DNA from: Gnetum montanum
Lineage: Eukaryota > Streptophyta > Gnetopsida > Gnetales > Gnetaceae
DNA: 64,000 nucleotides
Direction of reading: 5' to 3'
Assembly (NCBI GenBank): GCA_015680685.1
Contig: MNCI01002315.1
Coordinates: forward strand, 1-64,000
Both the position numbers and the translations under genes were made by a program. The notes beneath the pieces are model-generated. The model was not told where the DNA came from, made no database searches, and was given only the letters and a program-made list of their open reading frames with translations. Below, one piece after another: positions 1 through 8,190 of the stretch. Each line of letters begins with the position of its first letter. Within the stretch, counting starts at the first letter, position 1.

Positions 1-1040
1 GTTAAAGAGTCAATTAGAGATTTTAACATCAAGTTTCAACAAATTCGTGGACTCTTTCAAAGACAATATAGACCATCAGAAGAAATGCTTAAGGAAACTT
101 ATCTTAAGGCTGTTAACCCCAACATTTCAATTTGGTTAAGGAGAACTCCAAACTTAACTACACTGAATGACTACTTTAGTGAAGCTATACAGTTAGAGAA
201 ATAGTTAAACTTGAATCTTGAAGAAAATATTGCAATACCAAAAAGAGAAGAAAGAGTTATGATTCCTATGCAAGATTTAGCTCAATTTAAAGCTTTACCA
301 GGTCCATCTCATGTTAAGATAGAGCAAAAACATGAAAGAGTAGAATCTGGAAAAGGTGAATTAATGAGAGATATGTCTAACAAAATAGTGAAGCTTGAAA
401 AAGCATTGGCAAGAGTTAATATCAAGGGAGAAAGGAAAAATGGAAAGCATAAACATCAAGACACTAAGTTAGTAGAAGATGAGGATGAAAGTGACCTTAT
501 TATGTCAAACTTTCTTGATATTGAATCTGATAATGAGTTATCTAGTGTTCATTATGCAAGTAAATCTTCTAGCAATGGATCTAGTGATACTTCTTCTCTA
601 TCAAGTTTTGAAGAAGATATGTCTTTGGATGAAGAATGTAATAATAATGAGGAAAATGGATATAGTCTCCGATCAAAGGAAAGACTAACTACTTCTAGAT
701 CCCCAAATGTTATTACTGATCCATCTACTAAGAGAAAAGCTTTTGAGCCAAATAGAAGAGATAAGAATAAAGGTAAAGACAATCAAGTAGAGCAAAGCAC
801 TCCAAATCGGTCTTTCAATAAATGGATAAAGAGATCAAGCTTTATTGGTGATGGAGAATATGATTTGATTGAAGAACTTAAACATGTCAAGGCCAATATT
901 AGCCTTTATCAATTGCTTCAAATTGGAGATCAACAAAGAAAGGCCTTAGAGTTTATTAAAGGTAAAAGGAGAGTTAGAGAATCAGAGTTAAGTTATGTGT
1001 CTAATAATGATGAGAAGTTAAAGACCTTGTATGATAAGGA
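1..1040 (+). pseudogene. gag: Element A gag, C-terminal part
   Basis: The first 200 bases encode a retrotransposon capsid-type sequence (basic and aromatic, with a LRRTPNL segment) ending at an in-frame TAG (202-204). The frame continues as a charged linker with a Lys-rich start, a Ser/Asp/Glu-rich acidic stretch near 540-650, and a basic segment near 730-800. No Cys/His zinc knuckle is visible, which is unusual for a gypsy gag. It may have been lost or never present. The protein would package element RNA into virus-like particles. The copy is inactive because of the stop. Confidence 0.65.
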
Positions 1041-1392
1041 AGCTCCTCCTTTCCTTTTGATAATGAAATTAAAGGATAAATACTTACATAATATTTTGGT
1101 TGATTCCGGAGCTACGTCTACTATAATGCCATTGTCTATATGTAAGAAACTTGGTTTGATTCCTAAAAAATCAAATAGAAAGATTGTTCAAGTGGATAAA
1201 AGTAGAGTGAAGATTGTGGGTCAATTACCAAATGTCCTATTGGAAATTGCTTCTGAACCCCGCATCAGAAGTAAAGTAACTATTCAAGTGGCAGATATAC
1301 CAGATTCACATAGTCTCTTATTAAGTAGAAGTTGGAGCAAGAATTTCTCAGGTTACATATCAACAGATTATTCTCACATGTGGTTACCTTAG
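1041..1392 (+). pseudogene. Element A aspartic protease domain
   Basis: A retropepsin-like domain is visible, with the active-site motif LVDSGATSTIMPLSI (D-S-G triad) near 1096-1140 and a downstream hydrophobic segment near 1300-1330 (HSLLLSRSW) in the place of the usual I-L-G-R-x-x. This enzyme matures the Gag-Pol polyprotein. The frame ends at TAG (1390-1392), but the same frame resumes immediately into the RNase H-like domain, so the stop is a lesion or a readthrough point inside one polyprotein. Confidence 0.8.
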
Positions 1393-2004
1393 AAGGGAGA
1401 ACCAAATGAAATATATATCTACAGTGAGCCTATGATGATAGATAATATTACTTCAAATGGAAAAAGTAAGATGGTTGAAAAAGGAGGTGTTGAAAATAGA
1501 ATTTGTACACTCCAAGAAAGTTATAATCCTGAAAAAGAACAATCAAAGCAAGAGGATAAATGGGAGCTATACTTTGATGGTTCATGTAATTCAAAGGGTG
1601 TAGGAGTTGGAATAGTTATATTCAAGAATGGTTCATCCAAAATTCTCAAAGCAATTCATCTTTCTTTCCCTTGCACTAACAACAAGGCTGAGTTTGAAGC
1701 TTTATGTATCGGTATGAGAATAGCTATAGACAAAAAGATCAAAGTGATCACTATAAAATGAGACTCAAGATTAGTTTGCAAACAAGTAAAGGGTAACTGT
1801 GTCGTAAAGAGTTCATTCTTAAGACCTTATAAGCAACTTGCTTGCACAATGTTAGATCAATTTCAACATTGCCAAATAGAGCATATAAATAGAGTAGAGA
1901 ATCTGATAGCCGATGATTTGACAAAGGCAGCTTCAACGTTGGATATGCAATTATTAGAGAGTTACAAAGATGTCATGGATGTCATGATTGAAGAAGAACA
2001 TTAG
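1393..2004 (+). pseudogene. Element A additional RNase H-like domain upstream of RT
   Basis: The translation has the hallmarks of a type I RNase H of the kind added to plant Tat-type gypsy elements. It contains YFDGSCNSKGVG (first Asp) near 1570, NKAEFEALCIGM (Glu) near 1681, DSRLVCKQV (second Asp) just after an in-frame TGA at 1759-1761, and ENLIADDLTKAAS (last acidic position) near 1900. All four catalytic positions are recognisable. In Tat/Ogre elements as I know them this domain lies between RT-RNase H and integrase. Here it sits between protease and RT, in the same frame as both. The domain is broken by TGA 1759 and ends at TAG 2002. Confidence 0.7.
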
Positions 2005-3145
2005 CCATCTGTACCAGATAATATAAGACATTTACAAGTATTTGAAGACGATGATCAAGTACTAAGATTTATGAAGAATAAACAAGAATTTGAGGGTCAA
2101 GTGACACCTGAAACATCATCAAATTCCAAAGCTAATTTCATTCCAAAAAGGATGATTGATTTGGAACATGAATTCAAGAAAAATTTACTTACTGGGAAGG
2201 ATTTAAAAGACTCAGATAGTCAAGCTTTCGAGGTAGTGAATTTTGGATTAGACAAGATGCCAAAGATGTTGAATGTTACAAAGGAAAGAGATTCAAATTT
2301 CAAGCAAAACTTGTTAACATGTCTAAGAGATAATTTGGACAATTTTTCTTGGTCCTATGATGATCTTAAAGCTTTTAGGCGAGATGTGATGACACATAAA
2401 ATTCCTTTAATAGAAAGTTGCAAAATAGTCAAGCAAAAATAAAGGAAATTTAATCCATCATTTGAACCAGCTATGGAAGCCGAAATCAAGAAGTTGTTGC
2501 AAGTACAAATCATATATCCAGTACGATATTCTACTGGCTTGCTAACCTTGTTCCAGTAAGAAAGAAAAATGGTGATATAAGGCTTTGTGTAGACTTTAGA
2601 AATCTAAATGATGCCTCAAAGAAAGATAAGTATCCACTTTCAAGAATTGATGAGATGCTGATTAAAGTCTCAGGTTGTCAAGTATACTCTTTCTTAGATG
2701 GTTTCTCAGGTTATAATCAAATCATGGTAGATAAGAATGATAGATAAAAAACATCATTTATCACCAAATGGGGAACTTTTGCCTACTAAAGAATGCCATT
2801 TGGATTGTCAAATGCTGGAGCTACTTTTCAAAAAGCAATGGATTTAGCATTCAAGGATTTGTTAGGCAAATTCATGGTGGTTTATTTGGATGATATTACA
2901 ATATTCTCAAAGAAAAAAGAAGATCATATTAATCATCTCCAGCAAGTTTTTGATAGATGTCATGAGTTTGGTATTCACTAAATCCTAAGAAGTATACTTT
3001 TGAGGTTAAATCTGGAAGCATATTAGGCCATGTGATATGTCAAGAAGGAATTGCCATAGACAATTCCTGAATCCAAGTAGTCCAGAATATTGAACATCCC
3101 ACAAGTAAGAAATCTCTTAGATCTTTCTTTGGAAAGATTAATTTT
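2005..3145 (+). pseudogene. Element A reverse transcriptase
   Basis: The N-terminal part (2005-2442) has the linker that precedes gypsy RTs, including FSWSYDDLKAF and the IVKQK segment, then TAA at 2440. A one-base loss near 2530 shifts the frame. RT blocks follow: VRKKNGDIRLCVDFRNLN, SFLDGFSGYNQI, RMPFGLSNAGATFQKAMD, and the catalytic VVYLDDITIFSK with YLDD at 2883-2894. Stops interrupt at about 2744 and 2788, and another frameshift lies at about 2978, before the thumb/connection (about 3000-3145). It would copy element RNA into cDNA, but the copy is dead. Confidence 0.85.
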
Positions 3146-3655
3146 GTGAAAAAGTTCATCCCCGGGTTTACTGAAATTACCAAACCTTTGATGCATATGC
3201 TAAAAAAGGATGTCCAAGTAGAGAAACCACCAGAATCAGAGAGAGCTTTATCAGAAATCAAAAAGGCTATACAAGAGGCTCCGTATTTGGTAAAGCCTAG
3301 GCTTAAAGAAGATTTTTGGTTATACTCATTTGCTTCAAATGATTCTATCGCTGCCGTTCTAACACAAAAGGATAATGAAGGTCAAGATGAACCAATTGGA
3401 TTTTTTGGGTATCAGTTGAAAGGTTCAGAGTTAAATTATTTAGACTTAGAGAAACAAGCTTTCGCAGTCATCAAAGCACTTCAGCATTTTAAATATTATT
3501 TGGAAAGTTCATTAGTTCACATTATGCTAATTGAACCAGCAGTCAAACGATTCCTATCCCAAAATGAGATTGGATTGAAAAAAGGAAAATGACTTATAAA
3601 GTTGCAAAATTTTAGATTTTCATTGGAAATATGCAAGACAATTAAGGGAATGGGA
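3146..3655 (+). pseudogene. Element A RT connection and RNase H
   Basis: An open frame from 3146 to 3592 covers the RT connection (FIPGFTEITKPL) and the gypsy RNase H, including SIAAVLTQKDNEGQDEPIGF, YLDLEKQAFAVIKALQHFKYYL and the tether. The first catalytic position is degraded: the usual D-A-S near the start reads F-A-S-N-D. Frame changes occur after 3592. One ambiguous base (n) lies at 3656. Confidence 0.8.
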
Positions 3656-3656
3656 N

Positions 3657-4100
3657 TGGTATGTTATATTGAAAGGATTTTCGGGGATTTTTATTGGAAT
3701 GTGTTCATAATGATCAAATTAGTTTCATTTTGGAACAATTTCATGATCATTTGAATCTATTTTATAAATCCCCTAAGTCAACTATGCAACATATACTTTG
3801 ATATGGATATTACTGGCCTTCCATGTATCAAGACATTAGTTCAAAGATTCAAAAATGCTATAAATGTCAAATTCATGGGCCCAAGATTAAAAGGGCTAGA
3901 GCCCCTTTAAAGCTAGTAGTTGCAGAAAGACCATTTCAGTAATGGGGTTTGGATTTTATTGGTACAATTACTCCTTCAAGAGCTAGACACAAGTTTATTC
4001 TCACAGCTACTGATTATTTCACTAAATGGTCTGAAGCAAAGGCTCTAAGAGGAAGTTTGGCATCAGATGTGATTAAGTTTCTAGAAGATCAAATTCTAAG
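3657..4100 (+). pseudogene. Element A integrase, N-terminal half
   Basis: The zinc-binding HHCC region is recognisable: FHDH near 3739, GYYWPSMYQDI after a stop near 3800, and CYKCQIHGPKIKRARAPL near 3855. The start of the catalytic core follows: WGLDFIGTI with the first Asp at about 3950, and ATDYFTKWSEAKAL near 4000. The domain stops abruptly at about 4095-4100, where homology to element B integrase begins. The second Asp and the Glu of the DDE triad are absent. Confidence 0.8.
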
Positions 4101-5434
4101 TGTGTTTTGATGGCTTGGTTTGATGGTGTGTTCCTAATTTAGATTGACTATGAGTTCTCCAAGATGCTCATGAGGGTCCTTGTGGGGGTCATTACGCTGG
4201 GAGACGAACAGCCATCAAGATCTTGCTTACAGGATATTATTGGCCTACATTGTTTTGGGATGCCCATTAATTCATCCAATCTTGTGAGTGCTGCCAACGT
4301 GATGGGGGAATGACTACTAGAATGGAGGGTTTGCAACAATGGATCCAACCGTTAGAACCCTTCGAGATTTGGGGAATTGATTTTATGGGGCTAGTTACAC
4401 CAATGTCTAATGGAAACACCTATATCATTGTTGTTGCTGATTACCTAACTAAATGGGCAGAAGCAGTTGCTGTTAAGGATTGTACATCATCTACAACTGC
4501 ACAATTTATTCAACAGCAAATCATAAATAGGTTTGGTGTGCCTCGTGCACTTATTTTAGACAATGGTACCCACATCACAGGTGCAACTTTTCAGAAATTA
4601 ATGCAACACTTAGGGGTTGAGCATAAATTGACTACCCCATACCACCCCCAAGCGAACAGTCAAGTAGAAGTCACCAATAGGGAGATTATGAAGATATTGA
4701 CAAGAATTGTTAGCAAGTTTAGGTAAGATTGGAGCATTAAACTGAACGATGCTCTTTGGGCATACCGCTCTACATGGAAACTCCCTATAGGCTACTCTCC
4801 CTATGAGTTAGAGTACAGTAAATTACCAATGCTTCCCATTCAAACTAAGCTCCATATACTATCCATGGCATGTGACCTCAACCTTGAGCTTGATCTAGCA
4901 CAGAAAAAATGGTTAGTAACCCTTAACTTGCTAGATGAAAATTGATTAGTTGCCCTCTCATCTAATGAGTTGTACAAGGCATTCAATAAACAACGTCATG
5001 ACCTGAGGATTAGGAAAGTTAAATATCAATCGAGAGATAAGGTTCTCTACTGGAATCCCACACATGTGCCACAATGTACTAAATTTCAAACACTATGGGA
5101 AGGACCTTATATATCTATGCAATTTTTCCTTCAGGGGCCATGACAATATACAAAGCTAAGAGCCCAGACAAGAAACTGTTGGTCAACATACAACAAACCA
5201 AACCTTTCCATGAGCTTAGGACAACCAGTACACATGCTACCTTTGTTGATGGACAACCTTGCTCACTATTTCAGATCTCTTCCTTCCAACTTAGTTGTGA
5301 GGGAGATGGCCACCTATGCTAACCGTTTTAGGCCCTTAGTTCTTTTAGAATTTTTGTTTTACACAGTTTTCCAACTTTTCTTATTTTTGTTTTACACCAT
5401 CGTTCATGTTTTTACTATTTCTTTGTTTGCTTGA
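4101..5434 (+). pseudogene. Element B integrase
   Basis: This is the best-preserved integrase core in the window. The zinc domain spans about 4165-4300 (AHEGPCGGHY...CECCQRDGG, with one stop). The core (4310-4726) shows WGIDFMG (Asp), ILDNGTH (Asp) and QVEVTNRE (Glu), with 35 residues between the second Asp and the Glu, the retroviral D,D-35-E spacing. TAG at 4724 ends the core frame. The C-terminal region (SIKLNDALWAYRSTWKLPIGYSPYELEY) continues to about 5150 with one stop and a frameshift. A tail in another frame (LAHYFRSLPSNLVVREMATY) is conserved in D and K and runs into a Phe/Leu-rich stretch ending at 5434. Confidence 0.88.
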
Positions 5435-6814
5435 TTTACTTTTATTCATCATCTAATAAGTGCTCATGATGGTGGATTGAATTATATCATATTGATTACT
5501 AATGTTTGGTTTTTACCTTTGAATTATGATGTTGATATTAAGGTATGGTTCTTTTGGTAAAATAGGCAATGAGTCCACGCCGTCCACTCATCCATACAAC
5601 TCTATGGTCTCCTTTGGCTTGGAACTGTACAGTCCCCATTTTTCTAAGTAAATTTATTAATGAATTGGTGGCTGGGTACTTTTCAAACCAAGGAAAGTCT
5701 CAAAGGATGAAAAGGGTGTGACTTCAAGGGGATTTGATGCATTTGTGCTGGCCATTCTCTTGGGTGCGTGGATGCTTTTTGTTGGGTTTTCTACCATTCT
5801 GACATTGTTCAAAAATTAGGAAGTTGAGTGAATAAAAATAAGTCTTTGCATGGTGTGGTTCTCACAAAAAAAAAAAAAAAAGAACAGAAAAAAAAAAGAA
5901 ACAAAGAGAGTGAGAATTCAAAGCACACCCCTTAGACATAATAAAGCAATATGGGCTAGAAGCACTAGTTATGGAACTAAAAAGATATGTTACCCATGCC
6001 AGAAGGTTCCCTCTAACTAAGGCCCTTTCTCACTTCCTACTTCTCCATCTTGCTCTCTTTGGAATGGTGGTAACTTTTTGTGGAAGCATTCTTATTACTT
6101 TAGGTGGATGAATTGGTCAAGTGTATTGATGCGAGGTCACTGGATGTGGTTTGTTTGAGTTTGGATTTGGGATGAGTTCTACTCATTCACATTAACCATA
6201 AAGTACACAAGGGGCTTTACACAACTTTGTTCTTGGGATTCCATTGCATTCTCTCCTCTCCATCTTTCTTTCCATTTTCCACCTCATTACCGATTTTATC
6301 ATTTGTCCATTCTAGGTTGATGCATTATTTTTCTTTGGTGAATTCCTGTGGGTAAGTTTTTAACTCTTGCTTCCAAACGACATTCCTAGAGCCTACAGAC
6401 TCTTTGGTTTGTGGGTTTGTTAGGGCATAAAAGGCATGAGCCTACTTTGGGGAGGACCCACTGACATTTCTTTTTGGTGCAATTGTTAACTTATTTCCCT
6501 TAAACATTTTCTACAATTAATCATTTCTTGTTTCATCCCCATCCATGACATCCATTTTATTGGCGTTGCTGTTGATATTTTTCATCTTTTTTGTTCCTCA
6601 TGTTTTTCCATCTTATAGCTACCGAAGGTTCGCTCTTAGTCGTGGGGGCCCTGGCACAAATTTTTTAATTTTTTTCATTTTATTAATTGCCTAACCCCTA
6701 CACCTTGGGTAATTGCCAGTGATAAATCTCTGAACCAATTTTTTCCATAACCAAAACTTAGCTAATGCGCTTCATATCGAGGCAAGGTATCAACTGCATT
6801 GTGGATTATCTATC
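5435..6814 (+). other. Element B 3' spacer
   Basis: This non-coding stretch lies between the pol end and ORF-Y and shares blocks with the spacers of C, D, E, G, K and M. One such block is the GGGTGTGACTTCAAGGGG segment near 5712. The K spacer (54800-56020) matches it through most of its length, including a segment near 6630-6670 that K carries at 54950-54985. No ORF here is supported by comparison. Confidence 0.7.
5866..5897. repeat. A-rich tract in element B spacer
   Basis: There is a run of 16 A's, then GAACAG, then about ten more A's. The homologous place in K (about 55690, minus) is also T/A-rich, so this belongs to the spacer and is not a poly(A) tail from a non-LTR insertion. Confidence 0.8.
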
Positions 6815-6846
6815 CTTGCTCATTTGTAACTATGTTGTGTATGCAG
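6815..6846 (+). promoter_or_regulatory. Putative 3' splice site before ORF-Y
   Basis: The sequence upstream of the ORF-Y ATG is T-rich and ends GTTGTGTATGCAG, directly followed by ATGG at 6847. This fits a plant 3' splice site. K has the homologous TGTGTGTGCAA just before its ATG (about 54776), where the AG has become AA. No RNA data are available, so this is inference from motif and position. Confidence 0.4.
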
Positions 6847-7191
6847 ATGGCGATCATACAAAAAATAGAATGGGCTTGGAGGAAGCACTCAAGATGGACC
6901 AGAATTGAAGCATTTACGAAAGGAGTAAGTTTGGTGGCATGGCTATGGATAAACAACGGAAGGCGCAATCTTGGCATTGGTGGCAACACGCTCCAACTTC
7001 TTTCTCTTCTCTTTTTTCTCTTCAAGCTATCAAATAAAGGATTGGATGTCATTTATGTACGAGTGTTCACCATAATGGTCATGAACACTAATGTTGTAAT
7101 ATGCTTATTGATCCGTTTACTAGGCACATTGAGTTTGTCATCCCATTCCACCATCAGTTGTCAATTAGTCAATAATCCCATACCTTCCTAA
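6847..7191 (+). CDS. ORF-Y: small ORF in the envelope position of element B
   Basis: This ORF of about 114 codons starts at ATG 6847, right after a splice-acceptor-like AG. The protein starts MAIIQKIEWAWRKH, has a basic first half rich in Trp, then a hydrophobic segment (TLQLLSLLFFLFKL) that could span a membrane, and a second hydrophobic patch near the end. The minus-strand copy in K (about 54776-54480) aligns in the same frame after a one-base indel and keeps RRKH, LW, NIG-G and the Leu/Phe-rich segment. It lies between pol and the 3' LTR, where ORF-X sits in C and D. I recognise no known family. It may be an eroded envelope-like gene or a chance ORF. Confidence 0.4.
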   Translation: MAIIQKIEWAWRKHSRWTRIEAFTKGVSLVAWLWINNGRRNLGIGGNTLQLLSLLFFLFKLSNKGLDVIYVRVFTIMVMNTNVVICLLIRLLGTLSLSSHSTISCQLVNNPIPS

Positions 7192-7229
7192 TATTTTATA
7201 AGGAACTGAAGGATGAGTTTTCATTCAGT

Positions 7230-7239
7230 CATGGTGGTA
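7230..7239 (+). promoter_or_regulatory. Polypurine tract of element B
   Basis: CATGGTGGTA abuts the LTR start TGATG. It corresponds to GTTGTGGGAGTA in C, GTTGTGGGGATA in D and the reverse complement of the ACCCCCATGAC tract in K. It would prime plus-strand DNA synthesis. This copy has lost part of the G run. Confidence 0.6.
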
Positions 7240-7263
7240 TGATGAAGTGGTTACTCTAATTAT

Positions 7264-7407
7264 AGAGCGATCATTATTGGGGCGGTTACTCTAATAATTA
7301 GAGCGGTTATTATTGGTGTGATTACTCTAATTATTAGAGTAGTTATTATTGGAGTAGTTACTCTAATAATTAGAGTGGTTATTATTGGAGTAGTTACTTT
7401 AATTATT
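7264..7407. repeat. Four 36-bp tandem repeats with TAAT/ATTA dyads in U3
   Basis: The units start at 7264, 7300, 7336 and 7372, each exactly 36 bp and differing by a few substitutions. A partial unit precedes them (about 7246-7262). Unit boundaries centre on a near-palindrome, CTCTAATNATTAGAG. The array lies in the LTR promoter region. It does not occur in the other LTRs of the clan, which have different repeated dyads in the same place. Confidence 0.92.
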
Positions 7408-7601
7408 AGAGCAGTTGCTCCCAAGCCTATAACTATAGTGCCTAGGCACACAATTGAAAGAAGTCTTTTCGTAGTCAAGTAGCGAAACTCTTGTAGTCTA
7501 TTTGAAAGTTAGAGTATTTTCCAAGTGCTCGCAGCAGGAGGTCAAAGTGTGGATGGATCTTTATTCGAGCATTGCGTACCTAAGCACACCTTGTGTACGA
7601 C

Positions 7602-7607
7602 AATAAA
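7602..7607 (+). promoter_or_regulatory. Polyadenylation signal-like AATAAA in LTR B
   Basis: AATAAA lies within GTACGACAATAAAGATG, a block kept in other clan LTRs (for example 37549 + and the complement near 35820). By position it would mark the end of R in retrotransposon transcripts. Confidence 0.5.
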
Positions 7608-8190
7608 GATGAGCTCTTTGATTCATCCTTGCAGCACTTGAGATTTGTTTTCTTACACATTTCTTTTATTTTATTTTATTATGCATTTATTTTATTTTAT
7701 GCACTTTACATTTCTGTTATTAGCATAGTAGTTCATTTTGATCAATTTAGAAAATTGTTAAATTACACTCAGTATGATCACTTCGAGCATGCGTGTAACA
7801 CTTGGTAACCTAGTAATGATTAGTGTTTGGTAATCCCAGTAGTGTTACACTGGTTCAGGATGTGTACGGCAAGTGAGAACGGATACTAGTGTTAGGATTA
7901 GTTAAAGTCTAGTTAATCAGTAGTTAAGTTAAATTAGTTACTTAGTTATCTCTCTCTCCTCCCTTACTAGCATAGGACATGAAAACATAAAAGCTATAAA
8001 AATCATATGCCTCAAGCTTACTTAACCATACAATCGTGACATATAGGTAAGCTTGAGAAGATAACGATCAACCCATCTGTCCTTGTTCCACAAGGGCGCA
8101 TAAGCACTTAGTCCTTGGATTTCAACCAGATCGTGCATGAAATGCTCGTATTCGTATGGTTGAGCGTATGGGTACCTTGCCACTCATTAG

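Larger units (their letters stand above)
1..4100 (+). mobile_element. Element A: Ty3/gypsy internal region, 5' and 3' truncated
   Basis: This is an internal fragment of a Ty3/gypsy LTR retrotransposon unrelated in sequence to the other gypsy copies here. Domain order on + is gag C-terminus, aspartic protease, an RNase H-like domain, reverse transcriptase, RT-linked RNase H, and integrase. One reading frame (frame 1 from base 1) runs through gag, protease, the first RNase H and the RT N-terminus to about 2530, broken only by in-frame stops at 202, 1390, 1759, 2002 and 2440. Frameshifts follow in RT. No LTR is in the window. The right end is cut inside integrase, where element B begins at about 4095-4101. 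Confidence 0.85.
4101..8190 (+). mobile_element. Element B: Athila-like Ty3/gypsy, 3' half with LTR
   Basis: From about 4095 the sequence matches the integrase of C and D rather than A. B keeps only the integrase, a 3' region of about 1.8 kb with a small ORF (ORF-Y), a purine tract and its 3' LTR (7240-8190). gag, PR and RT are absent on the left. Its 3' region is closest to K (minus strand, 54400-56400), not to the ORF-X bearing copies. I saw no target-site duplication at the A/B boundary, so recombination or deletion rather than simple insertion probably joined them. Confidence 0.8.
7240..8190 (+). repeat. LTR of element B (3' LTR)
   Basis: The LTR is about 950 bp. It starts TGATG directly after the purine tract and ends near CACTCATTAG, a decayed form of the clan's ACTCATCA end. 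U3 carries four 36-bp repeats (7264-7407). R/U5 contains AATAAA (7602-7607), the GTGTACGACAATAAAGATG block, and the TTGGTAACC/CAGTAG block (about 7790-7870) shared by all clan LTRs. No clear TATA box is seen where the others have TATAAATA; only TATAACTATAG at about 7427. The sequence that follows (C gag) has no primer-binding site. Confidence 0.85.

Noticed and set aside
4090-4110. Element B inserted into A by integration
   Set aside because: B begins in the middle of integrase with no LTR, and no duplicated target bases were seen, so the A/B boundary looks like a recombination or deletion join.
5290-5434. Phe/Leu-rich tail after integrase in B (and similar in C at 14121-14333 and K) as a membrane protein
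   Set aside because: It is the T-rich start of the spacer read in whichever frame is open. Frames differ between copies and no residue pattern is conserved beyond Phe content.
7264-7407. CRISPR-like regular array
   Set aside because: The units are contiguous with no unique spacers, and the sequence is inside a plant LTR.
7260-7478. Minus-strand open frame encoding repeated IIRVTTPIITTL-like residues
   Set aside because: It is the 36-bp U3 repeat read in frame (36 is a multiple of 3). It lies in an LTR promoter, has no homologue elsewhere in the clan, and repeat-driven openness explains it.
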